Assembly (NCBI GenBank): GCA_021153265.1
Contig: JAGKTU010000101.1
Location: forward strand, 1 to 6,101
Direction of reading: 5' to 3'
Source of the DNA: Clostridia bacterium
Lineage (GTDB): Bacteria > Bacillota > Clostridia > Oscillospirales > Oscillospiraceae
Length of the DNA: 6,101 bases
The translations under genes and the position numbers were made by a program. Shown piece after piece: positions 1-5,878 of this stretch; position 1 is the stretch's first letter, and each line of letters begins with the position of its first letter. The notes below the pieces were generated by a model. It was not told the DNA's origin, ran no database searches, and saw nothing but the letters and a program-made list of their open reading frames with translations.

Positions 1-174
1 AACCAATACCGTCTTAACAACATCCCCGGAGCGGCAGACCAAAGTCTTGTTCAGCCCCTCCCATGCTTCGTCGCAGACCAGATCCACTTCCACGCCGACC
101 ATGCCGGATGTCAGAATTCCGGAAACCTCGGAGCGAATCTCGGCATCGTTCAGATATAGCGTGATTCTAGGCAT
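1..174 (-). CDS. Phage-like structural/tail-associated protein, 5' part only
   Basis: The first 58 codons are visible; the gene runs off the left edge. The ATG at 174-172 follows a near-perfect ribosome site (AAAGGAGGTG, about 5 bases upstream), which fixes the start. The peptide begins MPRITLYLNDAEIRSEVSG and contains GMVGVEVDLVCDEAWEGLNK followed by a CRSGDVVK-type stretch. This 'G-x-VG-x-x-V ... D-x-x-W-x-GLxKT-x-V-x-RxG' pattern resembles the N-terminal beta-sandwich region of small tail or baseplate-associated proteins in prophages of Clostridia; I make that link from memory of the family pattern, not from a search. It has no signal peptide or membrane segment. If the reading is right, the region left of the window is a prophage or prophage remnant. 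It could also be a chromosomal orphan of unknown function. Confidence 0.6.
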   Translation of the reverse strand, partial: MPRITLYLNDAEIRSEVSGILTSGMVGVEVDLVCDEAWEGLNKTLVCRSGDVVKTVLV

Positions 175-224
175 AATTTCACCTCCTTTGAAGAAATGAT
201 GCGGTTTGCTCTCCTGCTTTTCAT
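150..224 (-). CDS. Possible 24-aa leader peptide upstream of the phage-like gene
   Basis: A short minus-strand reading frame starts with ATG at 224-222 and stops with TGA at 152-150. It is preceded by AAGGAGG with about 6 bases of spacing, a better ribosome site than chance normally gives. The peptide starts MKSRRANRIISSKEVK and is basic at its N terminus. It overlaps the first 25 bases of the downstream phage-like gene in another frame, and the ribosome site of that gene lies inside it, so its translation could couple to the next gene. No family is recognised. Chance is a real alternative because the frame is so short. Confidence 0.25.
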   Translation of the reverse strand: MKSRRANRIISSKEVKLCLESRYI

Positions 225-306
225 TTGCTTTCCTCCTTATTGCATGTGTAAAGATATCCGCATGTATCTATTCTTCGGTCTCTTTTCATCCGTATCAGAA
301 AGCGCG

Positions 307-332
307 AAAAAAGTTGCACCTTTCGGTGCAAC
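307..332 (-). terminator. Minus-facing intrinsic terminator (orphan)
   Basis: Read on the minus strand, GTTGCACC (332-325), a GAAA loop and GGTGCAAC (320-313) form a perfect 8-bp stem with a stable tetraloop, followed at once by TTTTTT (312-307). It faces leftward, toward the phage-like gene, yet no minus-strand gene ends just to its right. It may block antisense transcription coming out of tex, or act as a leader attenuator for the leftward gene. Confidence 0.75.
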
Positions 333-355
333 CTACTGTCCAAATGTTTTTCTAC

Positions 356-384
356 TTCCATTTTCGGGAAAACTATGGTATGAT
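356..384 (+). promoter_or_regulatory. Probable tex promoter (extended -10)
   Basis: TATGAT at 379-384 is one base from the -10 consensus and is preceded by TG at 376-377, an extended -10 arrangement. The -35 position 17 bases upstream (356-361, TTCCAT) is weak, as is usual for extended -10 promoters. The start of transcription would lie near 391, giving a leader of about 26 bases before tex. Confidence 0.5.
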
Positions 385-416
385 ATCTGCCGAAACCAAA
401 GCAAGGAGAACACGCT

Positions 417-2555
417 ATGCGCACCATACCCGAAATTCTGGCCGAAGAATTGGGCCAGAAGCTGGAATATATCGAAAATGTTGTGACCCTCATCGACGAG
501 GGCAATACCATCCCCTTTATCGCCCGTTACCGTAAAGAAATGCATGGTGCTATGGACGATACCATCCTCCGCGATCTCGAGACCCGGCTGACCTACCTGC
601 GCAACTTACAGCAGCGCAAGGAAGAGGTCAAGCGCTCCATCGAAAACCAAGGCAAACTGTCGCAGGAGCTGTCCGATGCCATCGATGCCGCCAAGACCAT
701 GGCAGAAGTGGAAGACCTGTACCGTCCCTACAAGCAAAAGCGCCGCACCCGCGGCACCATTGCCCGCGAAAAGGGTCTGGAGCCTCTGGCTGCGGCAATT
801 TTCGCACAGGATGGACAAGACCCTGCTGTGCTGGCACAGGGCTATATCGACCCCGAGAAGGGTGTTGCGACCATCGAAGATGCCCTGCAGGGCGCAAACG
901 ACATCATTGCGGAGAACCTTTCCGACGATGCCGGCATCCGTAAAGCGCTCCGGGAATTGGTGATGCGAAAGGGTCTTTTGACCTGCAAAACGGACGATCC
1001 CGAGGCCGATACGGTCTATCGGCTCTACTATGACTTCTCACAGCCCATCAATAAGCTGCTGGATCACCAGATCCTCGCCATCAACCGGGGCGAAAAAGAG
1101 GATATTCTGAAACCTAATGTGGCGCTTCCCGGAAATGAAGGCGCTGCACTGGTCTGCCGTGCGGCTCTGAAGCCCACCTTAAACGTTTCCGCATTTGTCC
1201 GCGCCGCTGCGGAGGATGCCTATGAACGGCTGATCTTTCCTTCCATTCAGAGAGAAGTTCGCAGCGAGCTGTCCGACCGGGCATATGCCGGCGCCATCCA
1301 CAATTTTGCGCTGAACTTAAAACCCCTGCTGATGCAGCCCCCTGTAAAAGGATTTGTCACCATGGGTCTTGACCCCGGATATCGCAACGGCTGCAAGGTA
1401 GCGGTGGTGGATGCCACCGGCAAGGTTCTCGCCACCTCCGTGGTCTATCCTACCTTCAGCGAGCGCAAAAAGCAGGAGGCAATCGCCACGTTATCTACCC
1501 TGATGCGCAAATTCAACGTGCAGCACATCGCCATCGGCAACGGCACAGCCTCCCGGGAGACGGAAGCCATGGCTGTGGAGATGCTGAGTACTTTCCCTGA
1601 GGCCAGCTATGCCATCGTCAACGAAGCAGGCGCTTCCGTCTACTCCGCCTCCCCTCTTGCTGCTGAGGAATTCCCGGAATTCGACGTCAATCTGCGCTCC
1701 GCCGTGTCCATCGCAAGAAGATTGCAGGATCCTCTGGCGGAACTGGTCAAAATCGACCCCAAGGCCATCGGTGTGGGACAATATCAGCACGACTGCCCCC
1801 AGAAGGAGCTGGATACCGCTCTGAACGCAGTGGTAGAGGACTGCGTTAACGCTGTGGGTGTGGATGCCAACACCGCGTCCCGAAGCCTTTTGCAGCAGGT
1901 ATCCGGCTTAAACACCACCACCGCCAAAAATATCGTTGCCTACCGTGAGGAAAATGGCCCCTTCACCAGCCGCGCTCAGCTGAAAAAAGTCCCCAAACTG
2001 GGACCCAAGGCCTTTGAGCAGAGCGCAGGCTTCCTGCGGATCCCCGAAAGCAAAGAAGTTTTGGACAACACCGGTGTCCACCCCGAGTCCTATTCCGCTG
2101 CCAAGGCTCTGCTGAGCCTGCTGGGGCTGAAAAAGGGTGACGATTTCTCCAGACTTCCCAAGATGCTGGAGGGCTACGGTCTGAAGAAAGCTGCCGCCGA
2201 GTGCGCTGTCGGTGAACACACTCTGCTGGATATCGCCAAGGAGCTGAGCAAGCCCGGTCGTGACCCCCGTGACGAGCTGCCCACCCCAGTGCTGCGCAAG
2301 GATGTGCTGGCGATGAAGGACTTAAAGCCCGGCATGGAGCTGTCCGGCACGGTACGAAACGTCATCGACTTTGGCGTCTTCGTGGACATCGGCGTTCATC
2401 AGGACGGATTGGTGCATATCTCCGAGGTCTGTAACCGCCGCCTGAAGCACCCCAGTGAGATGGTGAAAGTCGGCGATGTGGTAAAGGTCGTGGTTCTGAA
2501 TGTGGACGAAAAGCGCCACCGGATCAGCCTCTCCATGAAGCAGGCGAAAAAATAA
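417..2555 (+). CDS. tex: Tex transcription accessory protein (S1 RNA-binding)
   Basis: A complete 712-residue protein of normal Tex length. Tex is a conserved cytoplasmic nucleic-acid-binding protein related to eukaryotic Spt6, implicated in transcription and RNA processing. Domains in order: N-terminal helical Tex region with NTIPFIARYRKE (residues 30-41) and DLYRPYKQKRRTR (100-112); a YqgF/RNase H-like fold beginning near MGLDPGYRNGCKVAVVD (316-332); helix-hairpin-helix repeats at about 489-560, including SGLNTTTAKNIVAYREENG; and a C-terminal S1 domain at about 636-709 with FGVFVDIG and DGLVHIS. The start is set by AAGGAG at 403-408, 8 bases before ATG. It appears to be a single-gene transcript: its own promoter lies upstream and a hairpin begins 5 bases after the TAA. 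The neighbouring minus operon is convergent. No frameshift or missing domain is seen. Confidence 0.97.
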   Translation: MRTIPEILAEELGQKLEYIENVVTLIDEGNTIPFIARYRKEMHGAMDDTILRDLETRLTYLRNLQQRKEEVKRSIENQGKLSQELSDAIDAAKTMAEVEDLYRPYKQKRRTRGTIAREKGLEPLAAAIFAQDGQDPAVLAQGYIDPEKGVATIEDALQGANDIIAENLSDDAGIRKALRELVMRKGLLTCKTDDPEADTVYRLYYDFSQPINKLLDHQILAINRGEKEDILKPNVALPGNEGAALVCRAALKPTLNVSAFVRAAAEDAYERLIFPSIQREVRSELSDRAYAGAIHNFALNLKPLLMQPPVKGFVTMGLDPGYRNGCKVAVVDATGKVLATSVVYPTFSERKKQEAIATLSTLMRKFNVQHIAIGNGTASRETEAMAVEMLSTFPEASYAIVNEAGASVYSASPLAAEEFPEFDVNLRSAVSIARRLQDPLAELVKIDPKAIGVGQYQHDCPQKELDTALNAVVEDCVNAVGVDANTASRSLLQQVSGLNTTTAKNIVAYREENGPFTSRAQLKKVPKLGPKAFEQSAGFLRIPESKEVLDNTGVHPESYSAAKALLSLLGLKKGDDFSRLPKMLEGYGLKKAAAECAVGEHTLLDIAKELSKPGRDPRDELPTPVLRKDVLAMKDLKPGMELSGTVRNVIDFGVFVDIGVHQDGLVHISEVCNRRLKHPSEMVKVGDVVKVVVLNVDEKRHRISLSMKQAKK

Positions 2556-2560
2556 AAACT

Positions 2561-2588
2561 GCGGCGCATCCGAGATCGGATGCGCCGC
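2561..2588. terminator. Bidirectional terminator between tex and the HAAS gene
   Basis: GCGGCGCATCCG (2561-2572), loop AGAT, CGGATGCGCCGC (2577-2588) form a perfect 12-bp, GC-rich stem. On the minus strand the stem is followed by AGTTTTTATTTTTT, a strong T run that serves the HAAS membrane-protein gene, whose stop lies 5 bases before the stem. On the plus strand the tail is TCAACTTATTT, weaker but possibly enough for tex. Part of the minus-strand T run is encoded by the last codons of tex. Confidence 0.88.
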
Positions 2589-2593
2589 TCAAC

Positions 2594-3565
2594 TTATTTC
2601 CGAAGCGTCTTAACAACAACTTCAATGGTATCCAGTGCCAGTGCAAAAATCATCACAGCAAGGAAGAATCTGGGGAAATGTTCAAACATCGTGATGACAA
2701 CTTCCTCGCCCTCGCCCACCTGCTGCGCGATTACATTCGTAAATGCGGGATTGAACAGATTTGCGTCGGACAGCCACCAAGCAGCAGTACCGGCGGACAG
2801 CACATTGGTGACGACGGTGGTGCCCATCACCTTATTGTTGTACCGGCCCTCCAGCAGCTTGACAGTCTCACGGACAATGCCAAACAGAGCGAACAGAACG
2901 ATGATGTACCAGTGTGCGCGAATCACATCTACGTTGAAAATGGGTACGATGACACCTGTCTGGGTGTTGACCGCGCCCAGCATATGGGGTGCTGCCAAGA
3001 AAAGAATCACAAACAGGATATCGATCACCAGGCCTACCACCGGATCGATCTTGGAGATCTCCTGCTTCTTCTTGGGAACGGTTGGCAGGTCATTCAGGTC
3101 AAAGGTCTTATCCAGCTTGATGCCCTTATCCTGAAAGAAGGCAAACAGAATGGTAACAAATGCAAAGGCGGTCATCAGGCTGCCGCTCAGATCGCTGACC
3201 CAATCGGAGATCATGTCATACCAAATGGTGGGATCCACAATAGCCTGAATCAAGGATACGATGGTCATGCCCACGACCACCGATGCCAGCACGATTTTAA
3301 GGACGAATTTGTAAGTACTGTAGTAGGGCTGTCCGATGAGGCACTTGTCAGCATCCTCATCATACTTGGCATAGACCTCCATGGGAGTACCCAACTCCGT
3401 CAGCACCACCCGGATGTCCTTTTCCGTGGGCGTTTCGTCGCCGCAGCGCTCTAAAATCATATCATCGATGAGTCCGCGAAGTTCCATGGATACATCCTCC
3501 CGGTTCTTTGCCGGCAGCCGCTTGGTGGCGGCGTAAATGTAGCGTTCGATCAGATCATGTTTCAT
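2594..3565 (-). CDS. HAAS-domain multi-pass membrane protein, PadR partner
   Basis: A 323-residue protein. Residues 1-75 are soluble and helical, with KHDLIERYIYAATKRLPAKN, 'ELRGLIDDMILE' and 'VLTELGTPMEVYAKY'. This is the pattern of the HAAS/DUF1700-type domain, commonly encoded directly after a PadR regulator and found on membrane sensor-like proteins. Then come about six hydrophobic segments, near residues 86-110, 126-144, 177-198, 214-236, 249-266 (weakest) and 298-318, with a charged loop at 145-175 (KGIKLDK ... PKKKQEISK). The membrane part matches no enzyme or transporter that I recognise. ATG is at 3565-3563. The ribosome site GAGG (3577-3574) overlaps the last codons of padR and only 5 bases separate the genes, so translational coupling is likely. 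A plausible role is a membrane stress or signal component working with PadR; this is inferred from context. Confidence 0.85.
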   Translation of the reverse strand: MKHDLIERYIYAATKRLPAKNREDVSMELRGLIDDMILERCGDETPTEKDIRVVLTELGTPMEVYAKYDEDADKCLIGQPYYSTYKFVLKIVLASVVVGMTIVSLIQAIVDPTIWYDMISDWVSDLSGSLMTAFAFVTILFAFFQDKGIKLDKTFDLNDLPTVPKKKQEISKIDPVVGLVIDILFVILFLAAPHMLGAVNTQTGVIVPIFNVDVIRAHWYIIVLFALFGIVRETVKLLEGRYNNKVMGTTVVTNVLSAGTAAWWLSDANLFNPAFTNVIAQQVGEGEEVVITMFEHFPRFFLAVMIFALALDTIEVVVKTLRK

Positions 3566-3570
3566 ATTTT

Positions 3571-3900
3571 TTACCTCAACAATTCTTCAACATTTGCGGA
3601 AAAATTTCTCCAATAGGCGGTTGTTTTTTCCAGAACGGCTAATCCGTCTTCCGTAATTTTGTAGTACTTTCTGGGCTTGGATTCGGCGGTGTCCCACCGA
3701 CTTTGCAGCAGCCCCTGCCCCTCCAGCCGCCGCAGCAGCGGATAAAGGGTATTGGCATCCATGGGAATGTCATGGTCGTTCAGCTGTTTGACCAGGCTGT
3801 AGCCATACATATCCTCCCTCAGCTGGCTGAGAACCAGCAGGATCAGCGTCCCTCGCCTGAGTTCCTGTTTCAGTCCCGATACGGTATCGTCTATATTCAA
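3571..3900 (-). CDS. PadR-family transcriptional regulator (TTG start)
   Basis: A 109-residue winged-helix protein of the short PadR subfamily-2 size. Visible motifs are the first helix RRGTLILLVLSQL (15-27), YGYSLVKQL (32-40), the recognition-helix region ANTLYPLLRRLEGQGLL (49-65), and the wing PRKYYKITEDG (76-86), followed by a C-terminal dimerisation helix (about 87-108). PadR proteins usually repress their own operon and neighbouring membrane or transport genes. The start is TTG at 3900-3898: GAGGTGA (3913-3907) lies 6 bases upstream, an in-frame TAA (3903-3901) directly precedes it, and the first in-frame ATG would cut into the DNA-binding domain. It is followed by the HAAS membrane protein in one operon. 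The effector ligand cannot be told from sequence. Confidence 0.95.
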   Translation of the reverse strand: MNIDDTVSGLKQELRRGTLILLVLSQLREDMYGYSLVKQLNDHDIPMDANTLYPLLRRLEGQGLLQSRWDTAESKPRKYYKITEDGLAVLEKTTAYWRNFSANVEELLR

Positions 3901-3932
3901 TTACTGTCACCTCGCTTTTGTTGTGTGTCATT

Positions 3933-3961
3933 AGTATACTGTATGTCGCACACTATATCAA
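3933..3961 (-). promoter_or_regulatory. padR operon promoter
   Basis: On the minus strand, TTGATA (3961-3956), a 17-base spacer and TATACT (3938-3933) form a strong sigma-A type promoter, one mismatch from consensus in each box. The 25 bases upstream of the -35 (about 3962-3990) are rich in A/T runs and could act as an UP element. Transcription would begin near 3926, leaving a leader of about 26 bases before the TTG start. Confidence 0.82.
3935..3957. promoter_or_regulatory. Candidate PadR operator (imperfect dyad)
   Basis: TATACTG (3935-3941) and CACTATA (3951-3957) form an inverted repeat matching at 6 of 7 positions with a 9-base spacer. It sits across the spacer of the padR promoter and touches both boxes, where a bound repressor would block RNA polymerase. 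PadR proteins typically bind dyads of this scale in their own promoters. A short AT-rich dyad can also arise because it contains promoter boxes, so confidence is modest. Confidence 0.4.
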
Positions 3962-4006
3962 GCCCTAATTTTGATTTTTTCTAAATTGTAACTTTTTCGG
4001 CCGCAC

Positions 4007-4035
4007 TTGACATATTTCGTAATTTATCATATAAT
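4007..4035 (+). promoter_or_regulatory. Consensus sigma-A promoter of the LRR gene
   Basis: TTGACA (4007-4012), exactly 17 bases, then TATAAT (4030-4035): both boxes and the spacing match the sigma-A consensus without a mismatch. Transcription should start near 4042, about 27 bases before the ATG at 4069. Such a promoter suggests strong basal expression unless something represses it; no obvious copy of the candidate PadR dyad overlaps it. Confidence 0.9.
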
Positions 4036-4068
4036 TCAAAAAGATATACCGTGAAATGGAGCGAACAT

Positions 4069-5835
4069 ATGAAAAAGACATTCCGTGTTCTTGTACCGCT
4101 GCTGCTGGTGATTGCCATCATTGCCAGTATTGGCTGGTATCTGTTTGTATATGACCGGGATTTTACCCGGGATATTCTGCTGAGTCAGGCCCGCTACAGC
4201 AACACGAGGGGTGATACCAAGCTGGCCTCCTGGTTCTACGATCTGGCCTATGAGCATACCGGCCAGGACCCCAACGTTGCCATCGAGCTGGCGAACCAGT
4301 ATAAAGCTGTGGGTAATTATACCAAGGCTGAATTTACCCTCTCCAACGCCATTGCAGACAGCGGTGGAACTGTCGAGCTGTATACCGCACTCAGCAAGAC
4401 TTTTGTGGAGCAGGACAAGCTGCTGGATGCCGTTCTTCTGCTGGACAGCATACCCAACGCCCAGATCAAAACAAAGATAGACACCCTCCGGCCTACCGTT
4501 CCCGTTCCCAACAGGCCTGCCGCGTCCAAGGATGACCCCGACGCAGGTTTCTATAACGAATACTTCGGCGTGACCCTCCATGCCACCACCGGTACTGTCT
4601 ATTATAGCACCGACGGTTCCTATCCCTCTACCTCCGGCGCAGTCTTTGCCTCGCCCATCCAGCTTGGCTCCGGTGTGACCGAAGTCAAAGCCATCTGCGT
4701 GTCAGATAGCGGACTGGTCAGCCGGCTCGCCGTGTATGAATACACCATCGGCGGCGTGATCGAAGTGGTGGAATTCCGGGATGCCGCCATTGAAGCCAGT
4801 GTCCGGCAGCTTCTCGGCATGGATGCGGACGATGACATCTACACCGACACCCTGTGGACCATTACCGAGTTCACACTGCCCGCTGAGGCCTCGGACCCCG
4901 GTGATCTTGCCCACCTGTCCCGACTGGAAAAGCTGATCATACAGGACAAAGAACTGAATAATCTGGATTTCCTCTCTGAAACAGAATCTCTGAAGCAGTT
5001 GGATCTGAGTGGCTGCCGCTTCCCCGCATCCAGCCTTTCTGTACTGTCCGAGCTGCCCAATCTGGAGCACCTGTCACTGGCAAAGTGTGGTCTGTCCACC
5101 ATCTCCGCACTGGAGGGCGCCCGCCGGATCAACTATCTGGATGTCAGCGGCAATACTCTGAGAAATCTGGAAGTGCTGTCCGATATGACCACTTTGGTGG
5201 AACTGAATTTGGCCCACAATGCCGTGGTGGATCTGGCTCAGCTCTCCGGTCTGATCAATCTGACGACGTTAGACGTTTCTTACAACTCCATTCAAACCAT
5301 CGAGCCGATCACGGCCTGCACAAATCTGACTTGGCTGAACCTGAACAACAACAGTTTGGTCAGCTTGGATGGCGCAGATAATCTGAAAATGCTGACGCAC
5401 CTGTCTGCAGATCACAACGCCTTGTCCGGTGTTGCCGTTCTTGCCGCCTGTACCGATTTGACGGAGCTGAGCATCGCTTACAACAAGATCAGCAACATCA
5501 GCGCACTGAGCGACCTGACCAAGCTGGAGATCTTCGATTTCTCCCACAATCAGATCAAAGCACTTCCCCTGTGGAGCGCAGAGTGCGCCCTGCGGACCAT
5601 CGATGGTACCAACAACCAGCTCAGCACCATTGACTCTCTGGCAAAGCTGCCCAATCTGACCTACGTCTACATGGATTACAATAAACTGACCAACGTCAAT
5701 GCTCTGGCAAATTGCTATCATCTGGTTCAGGTCAACGTCTTTGGTAATCCCATCAAGGATGTTTCCGCACTGACAAAGGATGCCGAAGGCAATGACCGAG
5801 GCATTATCGTCAACTACGGTTCCATCGAGGACTAA
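4069..5835 (+). CDS. Membrane-anchored TPR-like / CHB_HEX-like / leucine-rich repeat protein
   Basis: A 588-residue protein read from ATG 4069, which has GGAG at 4058-4061 seven bases upstream. A GTG at 4051 is also in frame but lies about 9 bases from the predicted transcript start and has no ribosome site. Domains in order: short basic end and one hydrophobic segment (about 5-27), a signal anchor or uncleaved signal with no lipobox; a helical TPR-like stretch (about 35-130, with two motif-like units around GDTKLASWFYDLAYEH and GNYTKAEFTLSNAI); a beta domain at about 167-227 (GTVYYSTDGSYPSTSG ... VTEVKAICVSDSGLVS) like the chitobiase C-terminal/FN3-like module (PF13290 type); an internalin-like cap (232-270); then about 13 SDS22-like leucine-rich repeats, mostly 22 residues, from 285 to about 572. 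There is no LPXTG signal. It is probably exported, anchored by its N terminus, and uses the LRR for protein binding; the partner is unknown. Confidence 0.88.
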   Translation: MKKTFRVLVPLLLVIAIIASIGWYLFVYDRDFTRDILLSQARYSNTRGDTKLASWFYDLAYEHTGQDPNVAIELANQYKAVGNYTKAEFTLSNAIADSGGTVELYTALSKTFVEQDKLLDAVLLLDSIPNAQIKTKIDTLRPTVPVPNRPAASKDDPDAGFYNEYFGVTLHATTGTVYYSTDGSYPSTSGAVFASPIQLGSGVTEVKAICVSDSGLVSRLAVYEYTIGGVIEVVEFRDAAIEASVRQLLGMDADDDIYTDTLWTITEFTLPAEASDPGDLAHLSRLEKLIIQDKELNNLDFLSETESLKQLDLSGCRFPASSLSVLSELPNLEHLSLAKCGLSTISALEGARRINYLDVSGNTLRNLEVLSDMTTLVELNLAHNAVVDLAQLSGLINLTTLDVSYNSIQTIEPITACTNLTWLNLNNNSLVSLDGADNLKMLTHLSADHNALSGVAVLAACTDLTELSIAYNKISNISALSDLTKLEIFDFSHNQIKALPLWSAECALRTIDGTNNQLSTIDSLAKLPNLTYVYMDYNKLTNVNALANCYHLVQVNVFGNPIKDVSALTKDAEGNDRGIIVNYGSIED

Positions 5836-5836
5836 C

Positions 5837-5874
5837 AAAAAATCACCGAAGCGATTTTGCTTCGGTGATTTTTT
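5837..5874. terminator. Bidirectional terminator between the LRR gene and cinA
   Basis: AATCACCGAAGC (5841-5852), loop GATTTT, GCTTCGGTGATT (5859-5870) form a perfect 12-bp stem, extended by AAAA (5837-5840) against TTTT (5871-5874). The structure is flanked by A runs on one side and T runs on the other, so it gives a hairpin plus T run in both directions. It begins 1 base after the stop of the LRR gene and, on the other strand, 4 bases after the stop of the cinA-family gene. Confidence 0.93.
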
Positions 5875-5878
5875 ATGC

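Noticed and set aside
242..265. Two direct GCATGT copies 18 bases apart in the tex upstream gap
   Set aside because: Six-base repeats at this distance are expected by chance, and no further copies or dyad support a binding site.
196..535. Plus- and minus-strand frames of 96-109 codons around the tex start
   Set aside because: They run through the tex promoter and start in other frames, lack ribosome sites, and show no recognisable protein pattern.
2580..3134. A 184-codon plus-strand open frame starting in the terminator stem
   Set aside because: It is Ser/Thr/Arg rich, begins inside a transcription terminator, and is antisense to the HAAS gene, so it is not a gene.
2678..3454. A 258-codon plus-strand open frame antisense to the HAAS gene
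   Set aside because: Its translation is rich in His and Gln with no hydrophobic or domain pattern, and it lies fully opposite a convincing membrane-protein gene with a good ribosome site. It is a shadow frame.
4036..4581. A 181-codon minus-strand frame opposite the LRR gene start
   Set aside because: It has no ribosome site or family pattern, and it covers the real promoter and signal anchor of the plus-strand gene.
4285..5775. DNA-level repeats in the LRR coding region suggesting a repeat array
   Set aside because: The periodicity is at the protein level, about 66 bases per leucine-rich unit. The units are diverged in sequence, so this is neither a CRISPR nor a tandem DNA repeat.
5269..5838. 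A 189-codon minus-strand frame opposite the LRR repeats
   Set aside because: Its apparent 22-residue periodicity is only the mirror of the plus-strand leucine-rich repeats, and it starts within the stop region of that gene beside the terminator.
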